Part shown: positions 48,214 to 57,370 of the stretch, piece after piece
Position numbering within the stretch: position 1 is the first letter of the stretch
Layout: every line of letters starts with the position of its first letter
Origin: Marinobacter sediminum
Lineage (GTDB): Bacteria > Pseudomonadota > Gammaproteobacteria > Pseudomonadales > Oleiphilaceae
Direction: 5' to 3'
Length of the DNA: 64,000 bases
NCBI RefSeq assembly: GCF_016820575.1
Contig: NZ_JAEMQH010000002.1
Location: 679,305 to 743,304, forward strand
The notes under the pieces: generated by a model
Seen by the model: only the letters and a program-made list of their open reading frames with translations
Told to the model about the DNA's origin: nothing
Databases searched by the model: none
Program-made: the position numbers and the translations under genes

Positions 48214-48377
48214 GTAGCGAGTATTGCCTTCCATTCTGTGTGTCATAGAGACAGAAGCCTACGATAAAAAGTTCTGACTTTTCGATTAAAAACTATTGTG
48301 GTGCAATACATTACCACTGGCGGCATAATGCCAGCCCGTTAATTCGCTTTACAGTTCTGCGTTGGTGTTTGTCTCCT

Positions 48378-48605
48378 ATGGTTGATCGTACTCTGGATGC
48401 TTCCGGGCTTCTTTGTCCCATGCCGCTGCTGAAAACCAAGCTTGAGCTCAATAGCATGACCCCTGGCGAAGAGCTTGAGGTTATTGCCACCGACTCTGGT
48501 TCTGCTCGCGATATCCCCGCCTTTATCAAGCTGTCCAGTCATCAGCTGGTGAGCTCGGCTGAGACCGATGGCCAGTACCGGTTTGTGATAAAGTGCGGCG
48601 CATAA
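48378..48605 (+). CDS. tusA: Sulfur carrier protein TusA
   Basis: 75 residues, SirA/TusA fold. The sulfur-carrying Cys13 lies in DASGLLCPMPLLKTK. Carries persulfide sulfur from IscS for tRNA 2-thiouridine and other uses. ATG at 48378 has no clear ribosome site; an in-frame TTG three codons earlier is possible. Followed closely by the PerM transporter, as in pseudomonads. TusA-like paralogues exist, so the exact target is not certain. Confidence 0.85.
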   Translation: MVDRTLDASGLLCPMPLLKTKLELNSMTPGEELEVIATDSGSARDIPAFIKLSSHQLVSSAETDGQYRFVIKCGA

Positions 48606-48621
48606 CCTTTCGGAGATACTG

Positions 48622-49701
48622 ATGCTCAGGATTTTACGCGGTCTGGCCCACAAGTACTTTTCCGATGAAGAAGCGGTCATCCTGTTTCTGATTCTGGTTA
48701 CCGGTACCGTCTTTGTGATCTGGTTTGGGGCCATGCTGGCGCCCGCCATCGCTTCGCTGATCATTGCCTTTATTTTACAGGGGCTGGTGACCAAATTGAC
48801 CAAGCTGGGCGTTCCTGAAGTGGTCTCCATCGTCAGCGTGTTCCTGGTCTTTCTCGGTATTCTCGTGGGTGTCACCTTTGGCCTGTTGCCGTTGATCTGG
48901 ACTCAGCTTAGCAATCTTGCCGGTGAAACTCCGCGGATTATCGGAGAGTTGCAAACCTATCTTGAGTTGCTTCCTGAAGAGTATCCGCAGCTGATTTCTG
49001 CCGACGCGGTCAACAAGCTGTATCAGCAGGTGTCGACCGAAGTAGGTCACATGACCCAGTGGCTGGTGTCGTTCTCGCTCTCCAGTATCCCGGATCTCGT
49101 GGCCCTGCTGATCTACATGGTCTTGGTGCCGATCCTGGTGTTCTTCTTCCTGAAGGACCGGGAAGTGTTGCTTGGGGCTATTGGCCGGCTCCTTCCGCCG
49201 CAGCGCCCGATGATGCTGCAGATTTGGCATGAGGTGAATCTGCAGTGTGCTAATTATGTGCGCGGTAAAGCGGTCGAGATCCTTATCGTGGGTGGTGCCA
49301 CCTACGTGGCCTTCAAGCTGCTCGGCATGCCTTATGCTGCGCTACTGTCTTTGTTAGTGGGGCTGAGTGTAGTGATTCCCTACATTGGCGCCGCGGTAGT
49401 GACCGTTCCTGTTGCGATGATTGGCCTCTTTGCCTTTGGTTGGGGCAGCCACTTTATCTGGGTTATGGTGGTTTACGGTGTCATTCAGGCGCTGGACGGA
49501 AACGTTCTGGTGCCGGTACTGTTCTCTGAGGTGAACAACCTTCACCCGGTGGCCATCATCGTAGCGGTTCTGTTTTTCGGCGGTATCTGGGGCTTGTGGG
49601 GAGTGTTTTTTGCCATTCCCCTGGCGACGATGCTCAAGGCCGTTTTTGCTGCCTGGCCGGTGAAGGATTACGTGCCACCACCAACAGTGGGGCAGTCATG
49701 A
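48622..49701 (+). CDS. AI-2E (PerM/YdgG) family membrane transporter
   Basis: 359 residues with about eight membrane helices in two halves and an intervening amphipathic region (about 90-150). PILVFFFLKDRE and GLSVVIPYIGAAVVTVPVAMIGLF are family motifs. Members export or exchange small solutes: AI-2 in some, Na+/H+ in others; most are uncharacterised, so I do not name a substrate. GGAG lies 9 bases before the ATG. Confidence 0.88.
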   Translation: MLRILRGLAHKYFSDEEAVILFLILVTGTVFVIWFGAMLAPAIASLIIAFILQGLVTKLTKLGVPEVVSIVSVFLVFLGILVGVTFGLLPLIWTQLSNLAGETPRIIGELQTYLELLPEEYPQLISADAVNKLYQQVSTEVGHMTQWLVSFSLSSIPDLVALLIYMVLVPILVFFFLKDREVLLGAIGRLLPPQRPMMLQIWHEVNLQCANYVRGKAVEILIVGGATYVAFKLLGMPYAALLSLLVGLSVVIPYIGAAVVTVPVAMIGLFAFGWGSHFIWVMVVYGVIQALDGNVLVPVLFSEVNNLHPVAIIVAVLFFGGIWGLWGVFFAIPLATMLKAVFAAWPVKDYVPPPTVGQS

Positions 49702-49761
49702 ACCAGGAAGTTGAACAGCCGTGAGCCGGATTTCGGTTCAGGCCCTCGGGGGAACATTCGA

Positions 49762-49819
49762 ACACAGGGAATCCCGAGTCTTTAATTCCCTTGTGTCAGT
49801 TCGTGCCCAACATTACCAT
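49762..49819 (+). promoter_or_regulatory. Stem-loop and putative promoter of dapA-bamC-purC
   Basis: The arms ACACAGGGAAT and ATTCCCtTGTGT form an inverted repeat at 49762-49796. TTGTGT (49791-49796) and TACCAT (49814-49819), spaced by 17 bases, form a weak promoter just after it. They fill the 144-base gap before dapA. Confidence 0.4.
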
Positions 49820-49845
49820 ATCGGTTTTATTCGGACGGAGCTTTT

Positions 49846-50724
49846 ATGATTACGGGTAGCCTTGTCGCACTGGTCACGCCCATGGATCCAAACGGTGAAA
49901 TTCACTGGCAGGAACTGGATCGGCTGGTGGACTTTCATATCGAAAATGGCACCCATGGCATCGTTGCTGTGGGTACCACGGGTGAGTCCGCAACCCTGGA
50001 TCCTGAAGAACACTGCAAGGTGATAGGTCATATCATAAAGCGTGTGGACGGTCGGATTCCTGTCATTGCGGGTACCGGTGGTAACAGTACTCGCGAGGCG
50101 ATCGAGCTCACCACGGAAGCTCACAAGCTGGGCGCCGATGCCTGCCTGCTGGTTGTGCCTTATTACAACAAGCCGACGCAGGAAGGGCTGTACCAGCACT
50201 TCAAGACCATTGCCGAAGCCGTCCCAGGCATGAAGCAGATGCTCTATAACGTGCCAGGTCGCACCGCTTGCGACATGCTCAACGAAACGGTTCTGCGGCT
50301 TGCCGACATTCCCAACATCGTGGCCATCAAGGACGCAACCGGCAACATCCCCCGTGGCGCCGAGTTGATTGAAGCTCTGGAAGGTCGCCTTGCGGTCTAC
50401 TCAGGCGATGACGCCACCGCCGCTGAGCTGATGCTGGCGGGCGGCAAGGGTAACGTTTCGGTTACCGCGAACGTTGCCCCCAAGGGCATGTCCCAGCTTT
50501 GTGAAGCCGCCATTGCCGGCAATCGCGAAGAAACCGAGCGCCTCAACGAACTGTTGATGCCCCTGAACCGCAAGCTGTTCCTTGAGGCCAATCCTATCCC
50601 GGTAAAATGGGCATTGCACCGCATTGGAATGATCAGCGAAGGCATCCGCTTGCCACTGACGCCGCTGAGCGAGAAGTTCCACGCAGAAGTGGAAGATGCG
50701 CTGAAAGCCTCAGGTGTGCTCTGA
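49846..50724 (+). CDS. dapA: 4-hydroxy-tetrahydrodipicolinate synthase
   Basis: Aldolase that condenses pyruvate with aspartate semialdehyde in lysine and peptidoglycan (mDAP) synthesis. 292 residues: GTTGESATL at 43-51, catalytic Tyr134 in LYNVPGR, and Schiff-base Lys162 in [12 protein letters not shown] lies 9 bases upstream of the ATG. bamC follows in the same unit. Confidence 0.97.
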   Translation: MITGSLVALVTPMDPNGEIHWQELDRLVDFHIENGTHGIVAVGTTGESATLDPEEHCKVIGHIIKRVDGRIPVIAGTGGNSTREAIELTTEAHKLGADACLLVVPYYNKPTQEGLYQHFKTIAEAVPGMKQMLYNVPGRTACDMLNETVLRLADIPNIVAIKDATGNIPRGAELIEALEGRLAVYSGDDATAAELMLAGGKGNVSVTANVAPKGMSQLCEAAIAGNREETERLNELLMPLNRKLFLEANPIPVKWALHRIGMISEGIRLPLTPLSEKFHAEVEDALKASGVL

Positions 50725-50759
50725 GTTTACTGAAACTGTGTTCAACCCGGAGTAACCCG

Positions 50760-51857
50760 ATGCCGGTTCTTCTTGGAACCCGTAGTACCTTGTTGTCAAA
50801 TTCCCTGACTGTTGCCTCCGGATTGCTGCTGGTATCAGCGCTGTCCGGATGTGGCATGCTGGAAGACCGATCTGAACGTTATGTATCCGCCAAAGAAGGA
50901 AAGCTGCTGCAGCTTCCGGCCGGTTCCGAAAAAGCCAATTTCAGTCAGGTGATGCCCATCCGGGATGTCGCCGTGGCGGATTCCAGTAAGCTGTACCCGT
51001 CCAGTATTCCCAACCCGCCAGACATGACTTCTGAAATTCTCGATGAGAACTATGCTGTTGAGGAGCTAGATGGCCGGGTTTGGTTGTTGGTGAACGATGT
51101 TCCCGGTCGGATTTGGCCTGCGGCCAACGCCTACATGACAAGCCGAGGTCTGGGAGTCAGCTACGACAGCCCGCAGCTGGGTCTGTTGCAGAGTGAACTG
51201 CTTAACTTCAGCAAGCGCGCCCGCGAATTGGCCGAGCTGCCCGAAAATCCTGGTGCGGAAGAGTCCAAGGTAGTGCTGCAGGTCCGGATGGCACCGGGCG
51301 TTCGGCGCAAGACCACCGAGATCCAGGTTCGTAAGCTGACTGTGGAGGGCCAGCCTCAGGAGTTAGTGCCTTGGTCGGGGATAGCAAACCCAACTCCAGA
51401 GGCATTGGAATTGCAAAAGCGGTTGCTGGCCGACATGGGCGATTTCCTAAAGGCCCGAGAGGAGAACAAGTCCTTCTCCCGGGCGGCGTCTGGTATGGTC
51501 AGCGATCCTCTGGTCAAACTCATCTCGAGCGACGAGGAGACTTCAGCGATCCGCATGAGCCTGGATTACGGCCGCTCCTGGGCGGAGGTGAGTCGGGCGC
51601 TGACGGAGGCCAAGGTTCCGGTGGTGGATCTGAACCGCAGTGAAGGCTGGTTCTACGTGGACTACCGCACTGAAGACGAACGCGAACCGGGTTGGTTCAG
51701 CTGGTTCAGGGACGCAGAAGAACCCCGGCATACCCACACTGTTACTCTGATGCAGGGTAACAAGGACATCGTGATTACTGCTGAACGGCTGCCGAGCTAC
51801 GACGGTGAGCAAACGGCGTCGGATCTGCTGACAGAACTGTTCGACTATCTATACTGA
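50760..51857 (+). CDS. bamC: Outer membrane assembly lipoprotein BamC
   Basis: 365 residues: lipoprotein signal with lipobox ALSGC (Cys31), an unstructured stretch after it, and two helix-grip domains (about 110-215 and 255-360). Accessory part of the BAM complex that folds outer-membrane beta-barrels. ATG at 50760 is set by GGAG 8 bases upstream; the longer frame starts inside dapA. The dapA-bamC-purC order is shared with many gammaproteobacteria. Confidence 0.92.
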   Translation: MPVLLGTRSTLLSNSLTVASGLLLVSALSGCGMLEDRSERYVSAKEGKLLQLPAGSEKANFSQVMPIRDVAVADSSKLYPSSIPNPPDMTSEILDENYAVEELDGRVWLLVNDVPGRIWPAANAYMTSRGLGVSYDSPQLGLLQSELLNFSKRARELAELPENPGAEESKVVLQVRMAPGVRRKTTEIQVRKLTVEGQPQELVPWSGIANPTPEALELQKRLLADMGDFLKAREENKSFSRAASGMVSDPLVKLISSDEETSAIRMSLDYGRSWAEVSRALTEAKVPVVDLNRSEGWFYVDYRTEDEREPGWFSWFRDAEEPRHTHTVTLMQGNKDIVITAERLPSYDGEQTASDLLTELFDYLY

Positions 51858-51899
51858 TTGAGTGGTTGCCGCTGGTTCGGCACCACTTCGGAGACCCCA

Positions 51900-52613
51900 A
51901 TGGAAAAGCGTGAAGAGCTATACGCCGGCAAGGCAAAGTCTGTCTACAAGACCGACAACCCGGACCGATTCATCCTTGAATTTCGGGATGACACCTCGGC
52001 CTTTGACGGCGAAAAGAAAGAGCAGCTCAACCGCAAAGGCATGGTTAACAACAAATTCAATGCCTTCGTAATGGAAAAGCTTGAGGCTGCGGGCGTACCG
52101 ACTCATTTCGAAGGCCTGCTGTCTTCAACTGAGTCCATCGTGAAGAAACTCGACATGATCCCGGTGGAGTGTGTGGTGCGGAATATTTCCGCCGGCAGCT
52201 TGTGCCGTCGAATTGGTGTGGAAGAGGGCGTTGAGCTGAAACCCTCTACCTATGAGTTGTTCCTGAAGAACGACGCACTGCATGATCCGATGGTCAACGA
52301 ATCGCTGGCCGTGAGCTTTGGTTGGGCTTCGGCCGACGAGCTGGAACGCATGAAGCAGCTGACCTACCAGGTGAATGACGTGCTGAAGGCTCTGTTTGAT
52401 GACGCCGGTATGCTGCTCGTGGATTACAAGCTGGAGTTTGGTCGCAGTGGTGGCGAGATTGTCCTGGGGGATGAGTTCAGTCCTGATGGCTGCCGCATCT
52501 GGGACAAGGAAACCCGTAAGAAGATGGATAAAGATCGGTTTCGCCAGGGACTGGGTGATGTGATTGAAACCTATGAGGAAGTGGGGCGCCGTTTAGGCAT
52601 CCAGTTCGATTAA
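51900..52613 (+). CDS. purC: Phosphoribosylaminoimidazole-succinocarboxamide synthase
   Basis: Adds aspartate to CAIR in purine synthesis. 237 residues in the short bacterial form: [14 protein letters not shown] at the N-terminus, [32 protein letters not shown] and [28 protein letters not shown] at 51900 has GGAG 7 bases upstream. Last gene of the dapA unit. Confidence 0.96.
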   Translation: MEKREELYAGKAKSVYKTDNPDRFILEFRDDTSAFDGEKKEQLNRKGMVNNKFNAFVMEKLEAAGVPTHFEGLLSSTESIVKKLDMIPVECVVRNISAGSLCRRIGVEEGVELKPSTYELFLKNDALHDPMVNESLAVSFGWASADELERMKQLTYQVNDVLKALFDDAGMLLVDYKLEFGRSGGEIVLGDEFSPDGCRIWDKETRKKMDKDRFRQGLGDVIETYEEVGRRLGIQFD

Positions 52614-52643
52614 TCCAGACACACAACAAAGAAAAGGTGTTCT

Positions 52644-53390
52644 ATGCGTAACTTGATTGTCGCTGCCGGTGGTTCCTTGCTTCTGGCCGCACCCTTCGCC
52701 CACGCGGACGTGGTAGGTCTTGGTGCAAGTGTAAGTTACTGGGATTCAGAGCTGACAGGTGAGGCTGCAGACAAGCGCGGTGGCCAGGTGGATGTCGAGA
52801 ATGACCTGGACCTTGAAAACGATTCCAACACGAATGCTTCTTTGTATTTTGAGCATCCCGTCCCGGTGCTGCCTAACGTGAGGCTCAACTACACTCTGGT
52901 CCAGCAGAGCGGCCGCGGTGAATTGGGCGCTAACTTTGGCGGTATTGTTAATGTAGGATCAGGCGTGGATGTTCGGTCCGAGCTGGATCTGGAACAGCTG
53001 GACTTCACGTTCTATTACGAAGTGCTTGATAACTGGGTCAATCTGGATCTTGGTCTCACTGCCCGTGATCTTTCCGGTGAGCTGGTAGTTCGTCAGATTG
53101 GCGGAGCTGGCCAAGCGAGCAAGACCGAAGTGGATGCGGTTCTGCCCATGGGGTACCTGGCTGCCCGGTTCGATTTACCGCTGACCGGCGTGTCGATTGG
53201 CGCTGAAGGTAATTTCGTCAGCTACAGCGGCGATTCCCTTCACGACTTTAACGCGTACGGCCAGTTTGAAATGGCTGTCATTCAGCTGCGAGCTGGCTAC
53301 CGCCAGATGTCGATTGATTACGAAGATGATGACGACAGATTGGACGTCGAGATTGATGGGCCGTTTGTCAGTGCTGGAGTTGTATTTTAA
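52644..53390 (+). CDS. Outer-membrane beta-barrel protein (TIGR04219-like)
   Basis: 248 residues: signal peptide MRNLIVAAGG...AHAD (cleavage near 21), then alternating polar and hydrophobic strands ending in the aromatic residue F, the outer-membrane insertion signature. Acidic stretches DVENDLDLENDSN and YEDDDDRLDVEI look like barrel loops. It resembles the TIGR04219 family, whose role is unknown. AGAAAAGG lies upstream of the ATG. It is followed after 12 bases by the epimerase and may share a transcript. Confidence 0.8.
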   Translation: MRNLIVAAGGSLLLAAPFAHADVVGLGASVSYWDSELTGEAADKRGGQVDVENDLDLENDSNTNASLYFEHPVPVLPNVRLNYTLVQQSGRGELGANFGGIVNVGSGVDVRSELDLEQLDFTFYYEVLDNWVNLDLGLTARDLSGELVVRQIGGAGQASKTEVDAVLPMGYLAARFDLPLTGVSIGAEGNFVSYSGDSLHDFNAYGQFEMAVIQLRAGYRQMSIDYEDDDDRLDVEIDGPFVSAGVVF

Positions 53391-53402
53391 AGGGAGTTTA
53401 AC

Positions 53403-54410
53403 GTGAAGATTCTCGTGACCGGAACGGCGGGCTTTATTGGCTCGCACCTGGCGCATCGCTTGCTGGACCGTGGCGATGAAGTAATCGGCGTTGATAACGT
53501 CAACGACTATTACGACGTCAACCTGAAAGAGGCTCGTTTAGCGAGACTGACAGGCAAGGCCGGTTTTACTGAGGTTCGTCAGGATGTTGCGGACCGGAGC
53601 GCCATGGAGGCGCTCTTTGCAAAGCACAAGCCCGAGCGCGTCGTCCATTTGGCCGCTCAGGCAGGCGTTCGCTACTCCATCGAGAATCCTCACGCTTATG
53701 TCGACGCCAACCTTGTAGGGTTTATGAATATCCTGGAAGGTTGCCGTCACAATAACGTCAAACACCTTGTCTACGCCTCCAGCAGCTCGGTGTACGGCGC
53801 TAACGAAACCATGCCTTTCTCTGTGCATGACAACGTCGATCATCCTCTGAGCCTCTACGCGGCCTCCAAGAAGGCCAACGAGTTGATGGCTCACACCTAC
53901 AGCCATCTCTACAATCTGCCCACCACCGGCTTGCGGTTCTTTACTGTGTACGGTCCCTGGGGCAGGCCTGATATGGCGCTGTTCATCTTTACCAAGAAGA
54001 TTCTGGCAGGCGAGCCAATCGATGTGTTCAATCACGGCCAGCACCGGCGTGATTTCACCTACATCGATGACATTGTCGAAGGCGTGATTCGTACCCTCGA
54101 TCATGTTGCGGAACCCAATCTGGAATGGACAGGTGAGAATCCGGATCCAGGCACCGGCAAAGGTCCTTACCGGATTTACAACATCGGAAGTAATAACCCG
54201 GTTGAGTTGTCGCGCTTCATTGAAATCATTGAAGAGCGTGTCGGCAAGAAAGCAGAGAAAAACCTGCTGCCATTGCAGCCTGGGGATGTCCCGGCCACCT
54301 ACGCCAATGTGGATGACCTGATTGCCGATGTCGGTTACAAGCCCGGCACAACAGTGGAAGAGGGTATTGCCAATTTTGTTGACTGGTATCGTGAGTTTTA
54401 CGACGTCTAG
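53403..54410 (+). CDS. UDP-glucuronate 4-epimerase
   Basis: 335 residues of the extended SDR class: GTAGFIGSH at 7-15, [16 protein letters not shown] typical of the GlcA-epimerase/CapI group, [16 protein letters not shown] with the catalytic Tyr/Lys, and [15 protein letters not shown]. Converts UDP-glucuronate (from Ugd, 20 kb away) to UDP-galacturonate for polysaccharide. GTG start behind AAGGGAG. A related UDP-sugar epimerase activity is not excluded. Confidence 0.88.
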   Translation: MKILVTGTAGFIGSHLAHRLLDRGDEVIGVDNVNDYYDVNLKEARLARLTGKAGFTEVRQDVADRSAMEALFAKHKPERVVHLAAQAGVRYSIENPHAYVDANLVGFMNILEGCRHNNVKHLVYASSSSVYGANETMPFSVHDNVDHPLSLYAASKKANELMAHTYSHLYNLPTTGLRFFTVYGPWGRPDMALFIFTKKILAGEPIDVFNHGQHRRDFTYIDDIVEGVIRTLDHVAEPNLEWTGENPDPGTGKGPYRIYNIGSNNPVELSRFIEIIEERVGKKAEKNLLPLQPGDVPATYANVDDLIADVGYKPGTTVEEGIANFVDWYREFYDV

Positions 54411-54440
54411 CGAACGACTGTGATGTTCATGTAAGTGAAT

Positions 54441-54462
54441 GCCGGGCCAGAAAAGGCTCGGC
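54441..54462 (+). repeat. Hairpin after the epimerase gene
   Basis: GCCGGGCC and GGCTCGGC arms (one mismatch) with a 6-base A-rich loop, 30 bases past the epimerase stop. It lacks a T tract, so it may protect the mRNA 3' end or act as a weak terminator. Confidence 0.45.
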
Positions 54463-54518
54463 AGAACTCGGTCCTATTCGAGATCGACGAACAACCTTTG
54501 CAGTGATTGTGAACCCGG

Positions 54519-54550
54519 CTAAGCTTCTACTATCCTCTGGTAAAGCTTAG
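54519..54550. promoter_or_regulatory. Inverted repeat upstream of the GNAT gene
   Basis: CTAAGCTT and AAGCTTAG are perfect 8-base inverted arms with a 16-base spacer, 26 bases ahead of the GNAT start. It could be an operator. The rest of the gap 54411-54576 has no gene. Confidence 0.35.
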
Positions 54551-54576
54551 ATGGGCAAACAACGGATGTTCGAGCA

Positions 54577-55209
54577 TTGAAGGCCCTCAGGCGCTGGCTG
54601 CGCCCCCTCAAACGATGGTTCAATCGCTTAGTCCGCGTAGATGCGGGTATCTTCCTGTCTCTAAAAATTAGCCCCGATTGTTCATCTAGCTCGACTGACG
54701 TTGGGCTGTTGCGGGAGATGACAGGTGCGCCAATGTTAAGGGATGGTCTCCCAGTTTCTAAGGCGGAGTTTGTCAGGCGAGTGAGCGAAGGCCACAAGTT
54801 TTACGAGTTGCTTGTTGGTGATAAGCCCGTAGTTTATGGCTGGGTCGCCTGCGAAGGAGCTCATGTGAGTGTCTTGCACCATTTAAAGCTGACAATACCT
54901 GGCAATGCAATTTATGTCTGGGATGTGGCTACAGCGCCAGAGCACAGGGGTCAGGGTTTGCTTGGTATCATGCTGAATGAAATCTTTAACTTGCACCGTC
55001 CGTCAACCAGGGTTGCATGGAGCGCCGTAGCCGTCAGTAATCATGCCTCAAGGCGGGCGCTGGCAAAGGCGGGTTTCAACCCGATGTTTACCTATTTTAC
55101 TATGCAGTTTTTGGGTCGAACGATCTTCAGTGCCGTGCTGAAAAAGGGAAGACTGGTGCGGGCACAGCCGGTATTTGATTGTCTAGGCCTGGAGCCCGTG
55201 CCAGTTTGA
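54577..55209 (+). CDS. GNAT-family N-acetyltransferase
   Basis: 210 residues. The C-terminal two thirds is a GNAT fold: VWDVATAPEHRGQGLLGIMLNE carries the acetyl-CoA-binding R-G-x-G-L motif, followed by NHASRRALAKAGFNPM. The N-terminal 60 residues, with many Arg and an early hydrophobic segment, are unlike usual GNATs. TTG start with only a weak GGA upstream. Base composition is less GC-rich than its neighbours, which may point to horizontal acquisition. Substrate unknown. Confidence 0.75.
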   Translation: MKALRRWLRPLKRWFNRLVRVDAGIFLSLKISPDCSSSSTDVGLLREMTGAPMLRDGLPVSKAEFVRRVSEGHKFYELLVGDKPVVYGWVACEGAHVSVLHHLKLTIPGNAIYVWDVATAPEHRGQGLLGIMLNEIFNLHRPSTRVAWSAVAVSNHASRRALAKAGFNPMFTYFTMQFLGRTIFSAVLKKGRLVRAQPVFDCLGLEPVPV

Positions 55210-55220
55210 TTTCTAAGAGC

Positions 55221-56033
55221 CTACTTAAGGCTGTATTCAGGCTCGGGCAAGCGGATCTGGACGCGCCGGCGTTCCAATGGGCAGTCGAATTCCAGAAAGT
55301 AAGCCAATAGTTGCAGAGGCTCTTGTGCAGGACGACCATAAAGCCGGTCACCAATGATGGCGTGGCCGATGCCTGCTAGGTGCTTCCGGATTTGGTGCTT
55401 TCGTCCTGTTTCAATGCTTACCTGTAGCAGCGATGTCTGATCGGTTTCGTTAATGCTGACGGTTGAGATTCTGGTAATGGCCTCTTTGCCGTCGATCGGG
55501 GCATCTATGAGTTGATCCTGAGCGGTAATCTCGCCACGCACCCGTGCCTGGTAGTGCTTGGTGATCGCTCGTCCCGAGAAGCACTTTGAGAGCGCGCCAG
55601 CGGCCTTGGAGTCGTGAGCAATAAGCATCAGCCCGGCGGCATCTGCATCCAGGCGATGAATCAGAAAGCAATCCCGGCCAAGAGCTAATTCCGCTTCGCG
55701 AAGCAGACTGCAATGATCGCCCCACTGTGAGCCCTGGGCCAACAGGCCGTGAGGCTTAAACCAGATGGAGTAGCGGCGCCTGTCTTCCAGCAGGGTGGCA
55801 GGTTCCGGTTTGCGGGCGAGCACGGCCTCATCGTAAAAGAGTTGCAAGCGCGTGCCGGCTCGTACTTCCCGTTTGGCTTTACGCAGTCGAACTCGTTTGC
55901 CTTTGTGCGTCCACCAGCATGCGCCCTTGCTCATGGCGTCTTTGATGCGCTGTTTGGGCAGTCCCGAGGCTTCGCTGAGTGCGTCGACCGCAGTCTGCGA
56001 GTGTTCCAGTGTGAAGTCGATGGTGGTTCGCAT
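55221..56033 (-). CDS. RluA-family pseudouridine synthase
   Basis: 270 residues: an N-terminal S4-like RNA-binding region (about 10-60, SGLPKQRIKDAMSKGACW) and the catalytic domain with Asp129 in HRLDADAAGLML, plus VSIETGRKHQIRKHL and GDRLYG. The usual HRLDxxTSG is altered to HRLDADAAG, but the Asp is kept. It is nearest the RluA/TruC-like group acting on rRNA or tRNA; the target site is unknown. I start at 56033, since the longer frame would run into tRNA-Val. No good ribosome site is visible. Confidence 0.85.
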   Translation of the reverse strand: MRTTIDFTLEHSQTAVDALSEASGLPKQRIKDAMSKGACWWTHKGKRVRLRKAKREVRAGTRLQLFYDEAVLARKPEPATLLEDRRRYSIWFKPHGLLAQGSQWGDHCSLLREAELALGRDCFLIHRLDADAAGLMLIAHDSKAAGALSKCFSGRAITKHYQARVRGEITAQDQLIDAPIDGKEAITRISTVSINETDQTSLLQVSIETGRKHQIRKHLAGIGHAIIGDRLYGRPAQEPLQLLAYFLEFDCPLERRRVQIRLPEPEYSLK

Positions 56034-56086
56034 GGGGGAAATACCGGGCAAGAGGTCCGGGGAAGAGAGTATAGATATCCGGACAT

Positions 56087-56125
56087 AAAAAAAGCCAGTT
56101 CTTACGGTGTCGCAAGTAACTGACT
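56087..56125 (-). terminator. Terminator of tRNA-Val
   Basis: Minus-strand 12-bp stem with one mismatch (AGTCAGTTACTT/AAGAACTGGCT) followed by seven Ts, 14 bases past the tRNA 3' end. It also lies upstream of the pseudouridine synthase start, so that gene needs its own promoter. Confidence 0.75.
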
Positions 56126-56138
56126 TTCTATGCAGAAG

Positions 56139-56215
<77 letters not shown>

Positions 56216-56270
56216 GTGTCCTGCAACGGGGACGCAATATACTGATTCTACGGTTTTTGGTCAACTACTT

Positions 56271-57221
56271 TCACGAGGTTTTCTGATTGCGCAGCCAAGT
56301 CTTGAGCGCTTTGCTGAGTGCACCCCAGCGGTTGACCAATAATGCAGCAAAAATAAGGGCACAGCCGCCAAGCTGCAGGCCGCTCATGGTTTCTCCAAAC
56401 CAGAGGGCCGCAAACAGGCTTACCCAAACCGGCTCCAGGATCAGGATAACTACGCCATGGCTGTGGGCCGATAGGCTCTGTGCGTAGGTTTGTATCAGGA
56501 AGCGACCGGCAGTGCCGATTATGGCGCTGGCCAGGATCCAGCCGACCAGAGCGCCAGATGGCTCGAACAAAGCCTTTTGCCAGGGCTCAAGCACTGATGA
56601 TGCGGCAAGTGTGACAAATCCTACTGTGGTGAGCACCAGGCTGGTCAACGGTAGGGCCGGCACCCGGCGTTTTTCGATGGTTTCACCGCGCCGATTGATC
56701 ACCGTGCGCTGGTTCGCAGCCCGGGTGTTCATGGTGAAGTACAGCGCCAGGATAAAAGCTGCGCCGACAAAGAATAGTTGGGCCGGTTCCGGCCTGAAGC
56801 CATTCTTAAGTGACAGCAGGGCAAGCCCGGCAACTGCAATGGGAATGGCGATCCAGGTGCTTTTAGGTTGCTCCTCTTTGAACAAAAGTCTGGCAAGGAT
56901 CGGAACGATCACCACACCCAGACTCGTCAGGAATGCACCTTCACCCATGCTCTCGCCATGGAACAGGCCCATGATCCAGAAGGTCATGGCGACTCCAAAT
57001 ACCAGGCCAACGCCAAGGCTTCGGCGAATCTGATCTGCGCTGAGACGGGATAGGGGGCGCCACGCGACAATCGCCAGAACGAAACCGGCGAGGAGGAAAC
57101 GCTCTGCCATGAAAAGAAGAGGCGGCATCAGCAATATCGCCTCCTTGGAGAAGATCCAACTGACCGCCGCTATCAAAGTAACGGCGAACAACAAAGCATC
57201 GGATTTTTGAGTATCGGACAT
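56271..57221 (-). CDS. EamA/DMT-family transporter
   Basis: 316 residues, about ten membrane helices in two EamA repeats (WIFSKEAILLMPPLLFMAERFLLAG early; ILEPVWVSLFAALWFGETMSGLQLGG late). Such proteins usually export metabolites or amino acids; the substrate cannot be told. The promoter region 57222-57362 holds TAGTT-N4-AACTA, a likely operator. Monocistronic, leftward. Confidence 0.9.
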   Translation of the reverse strand: MSDTQKSDALLFAVTLIAAVSWIFSKEAILLMPPLLFMAERFLLAGFVLAIVAWRPLSRLSADQIRRSLGVGLVFGVAMTFWIMGLFHGESMGEGAFLTSLGVVIVPILARLLFKEEQPKSTWIAIPIAVAGLALLSLKNGFRPEPAQLFFVGAAFILALYFTMNTRAANQRTVINRRGETIEKRRVPALPLTSLVLTTVGFVTLAASSVLEPWQKALFEPSGALVGWILASAIIGTAGRFLIQTYAQSLSAHSHGVVILILEPVWVSLFAALWFGETMSGLQLGGCALIFAALLVNRWGALSKALKTWLRNQKTS

Positions 57222-57270
57222 GAATAACCGCTTGAGCGTCGATCAGTAGAATGGCAAACGGATCAATGTA

Positions 57271-57284
57271 TAGTTTGCGAACTA
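57271..57284. promoter_or_regulatory. Palindromic operator-like site upstream of the EamA transporter gene
   Basis: TAGTT-TGCG-AACTA has perfect 5-base inverted arms, a form common for MarR-family operators. It overlaps a -10-like TATACA read on the minus strand, 50 bases ahead of the transporter ATG, so it is placed for repression. Confidence 0.4.
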
Positions 57285-57320
57285 AAAAGGAAAGGTGGCC
57301 AGTTATTTTGCAACCTGGGC

Positions 57321-57346
57321 AGGCCCGTCCTTGGGCCTTATTTTTG
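57321..57346 (+). terminator. Plus-strand hairpin with T tract and no plus-strand gene
   Basis: AGGCCC-GTCCTT-GGGCCT followed by TATTTTTG. It is shaped as a terminator for rightward transcription, yet the genes on both sides read leftward. On the minus strand it lacks a T tract but lies just after the end of the leftward operon. Confidence 0.45.
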
Positions 57347-57370
57347 TCTTAATAACAGATGGTTAGAAAG

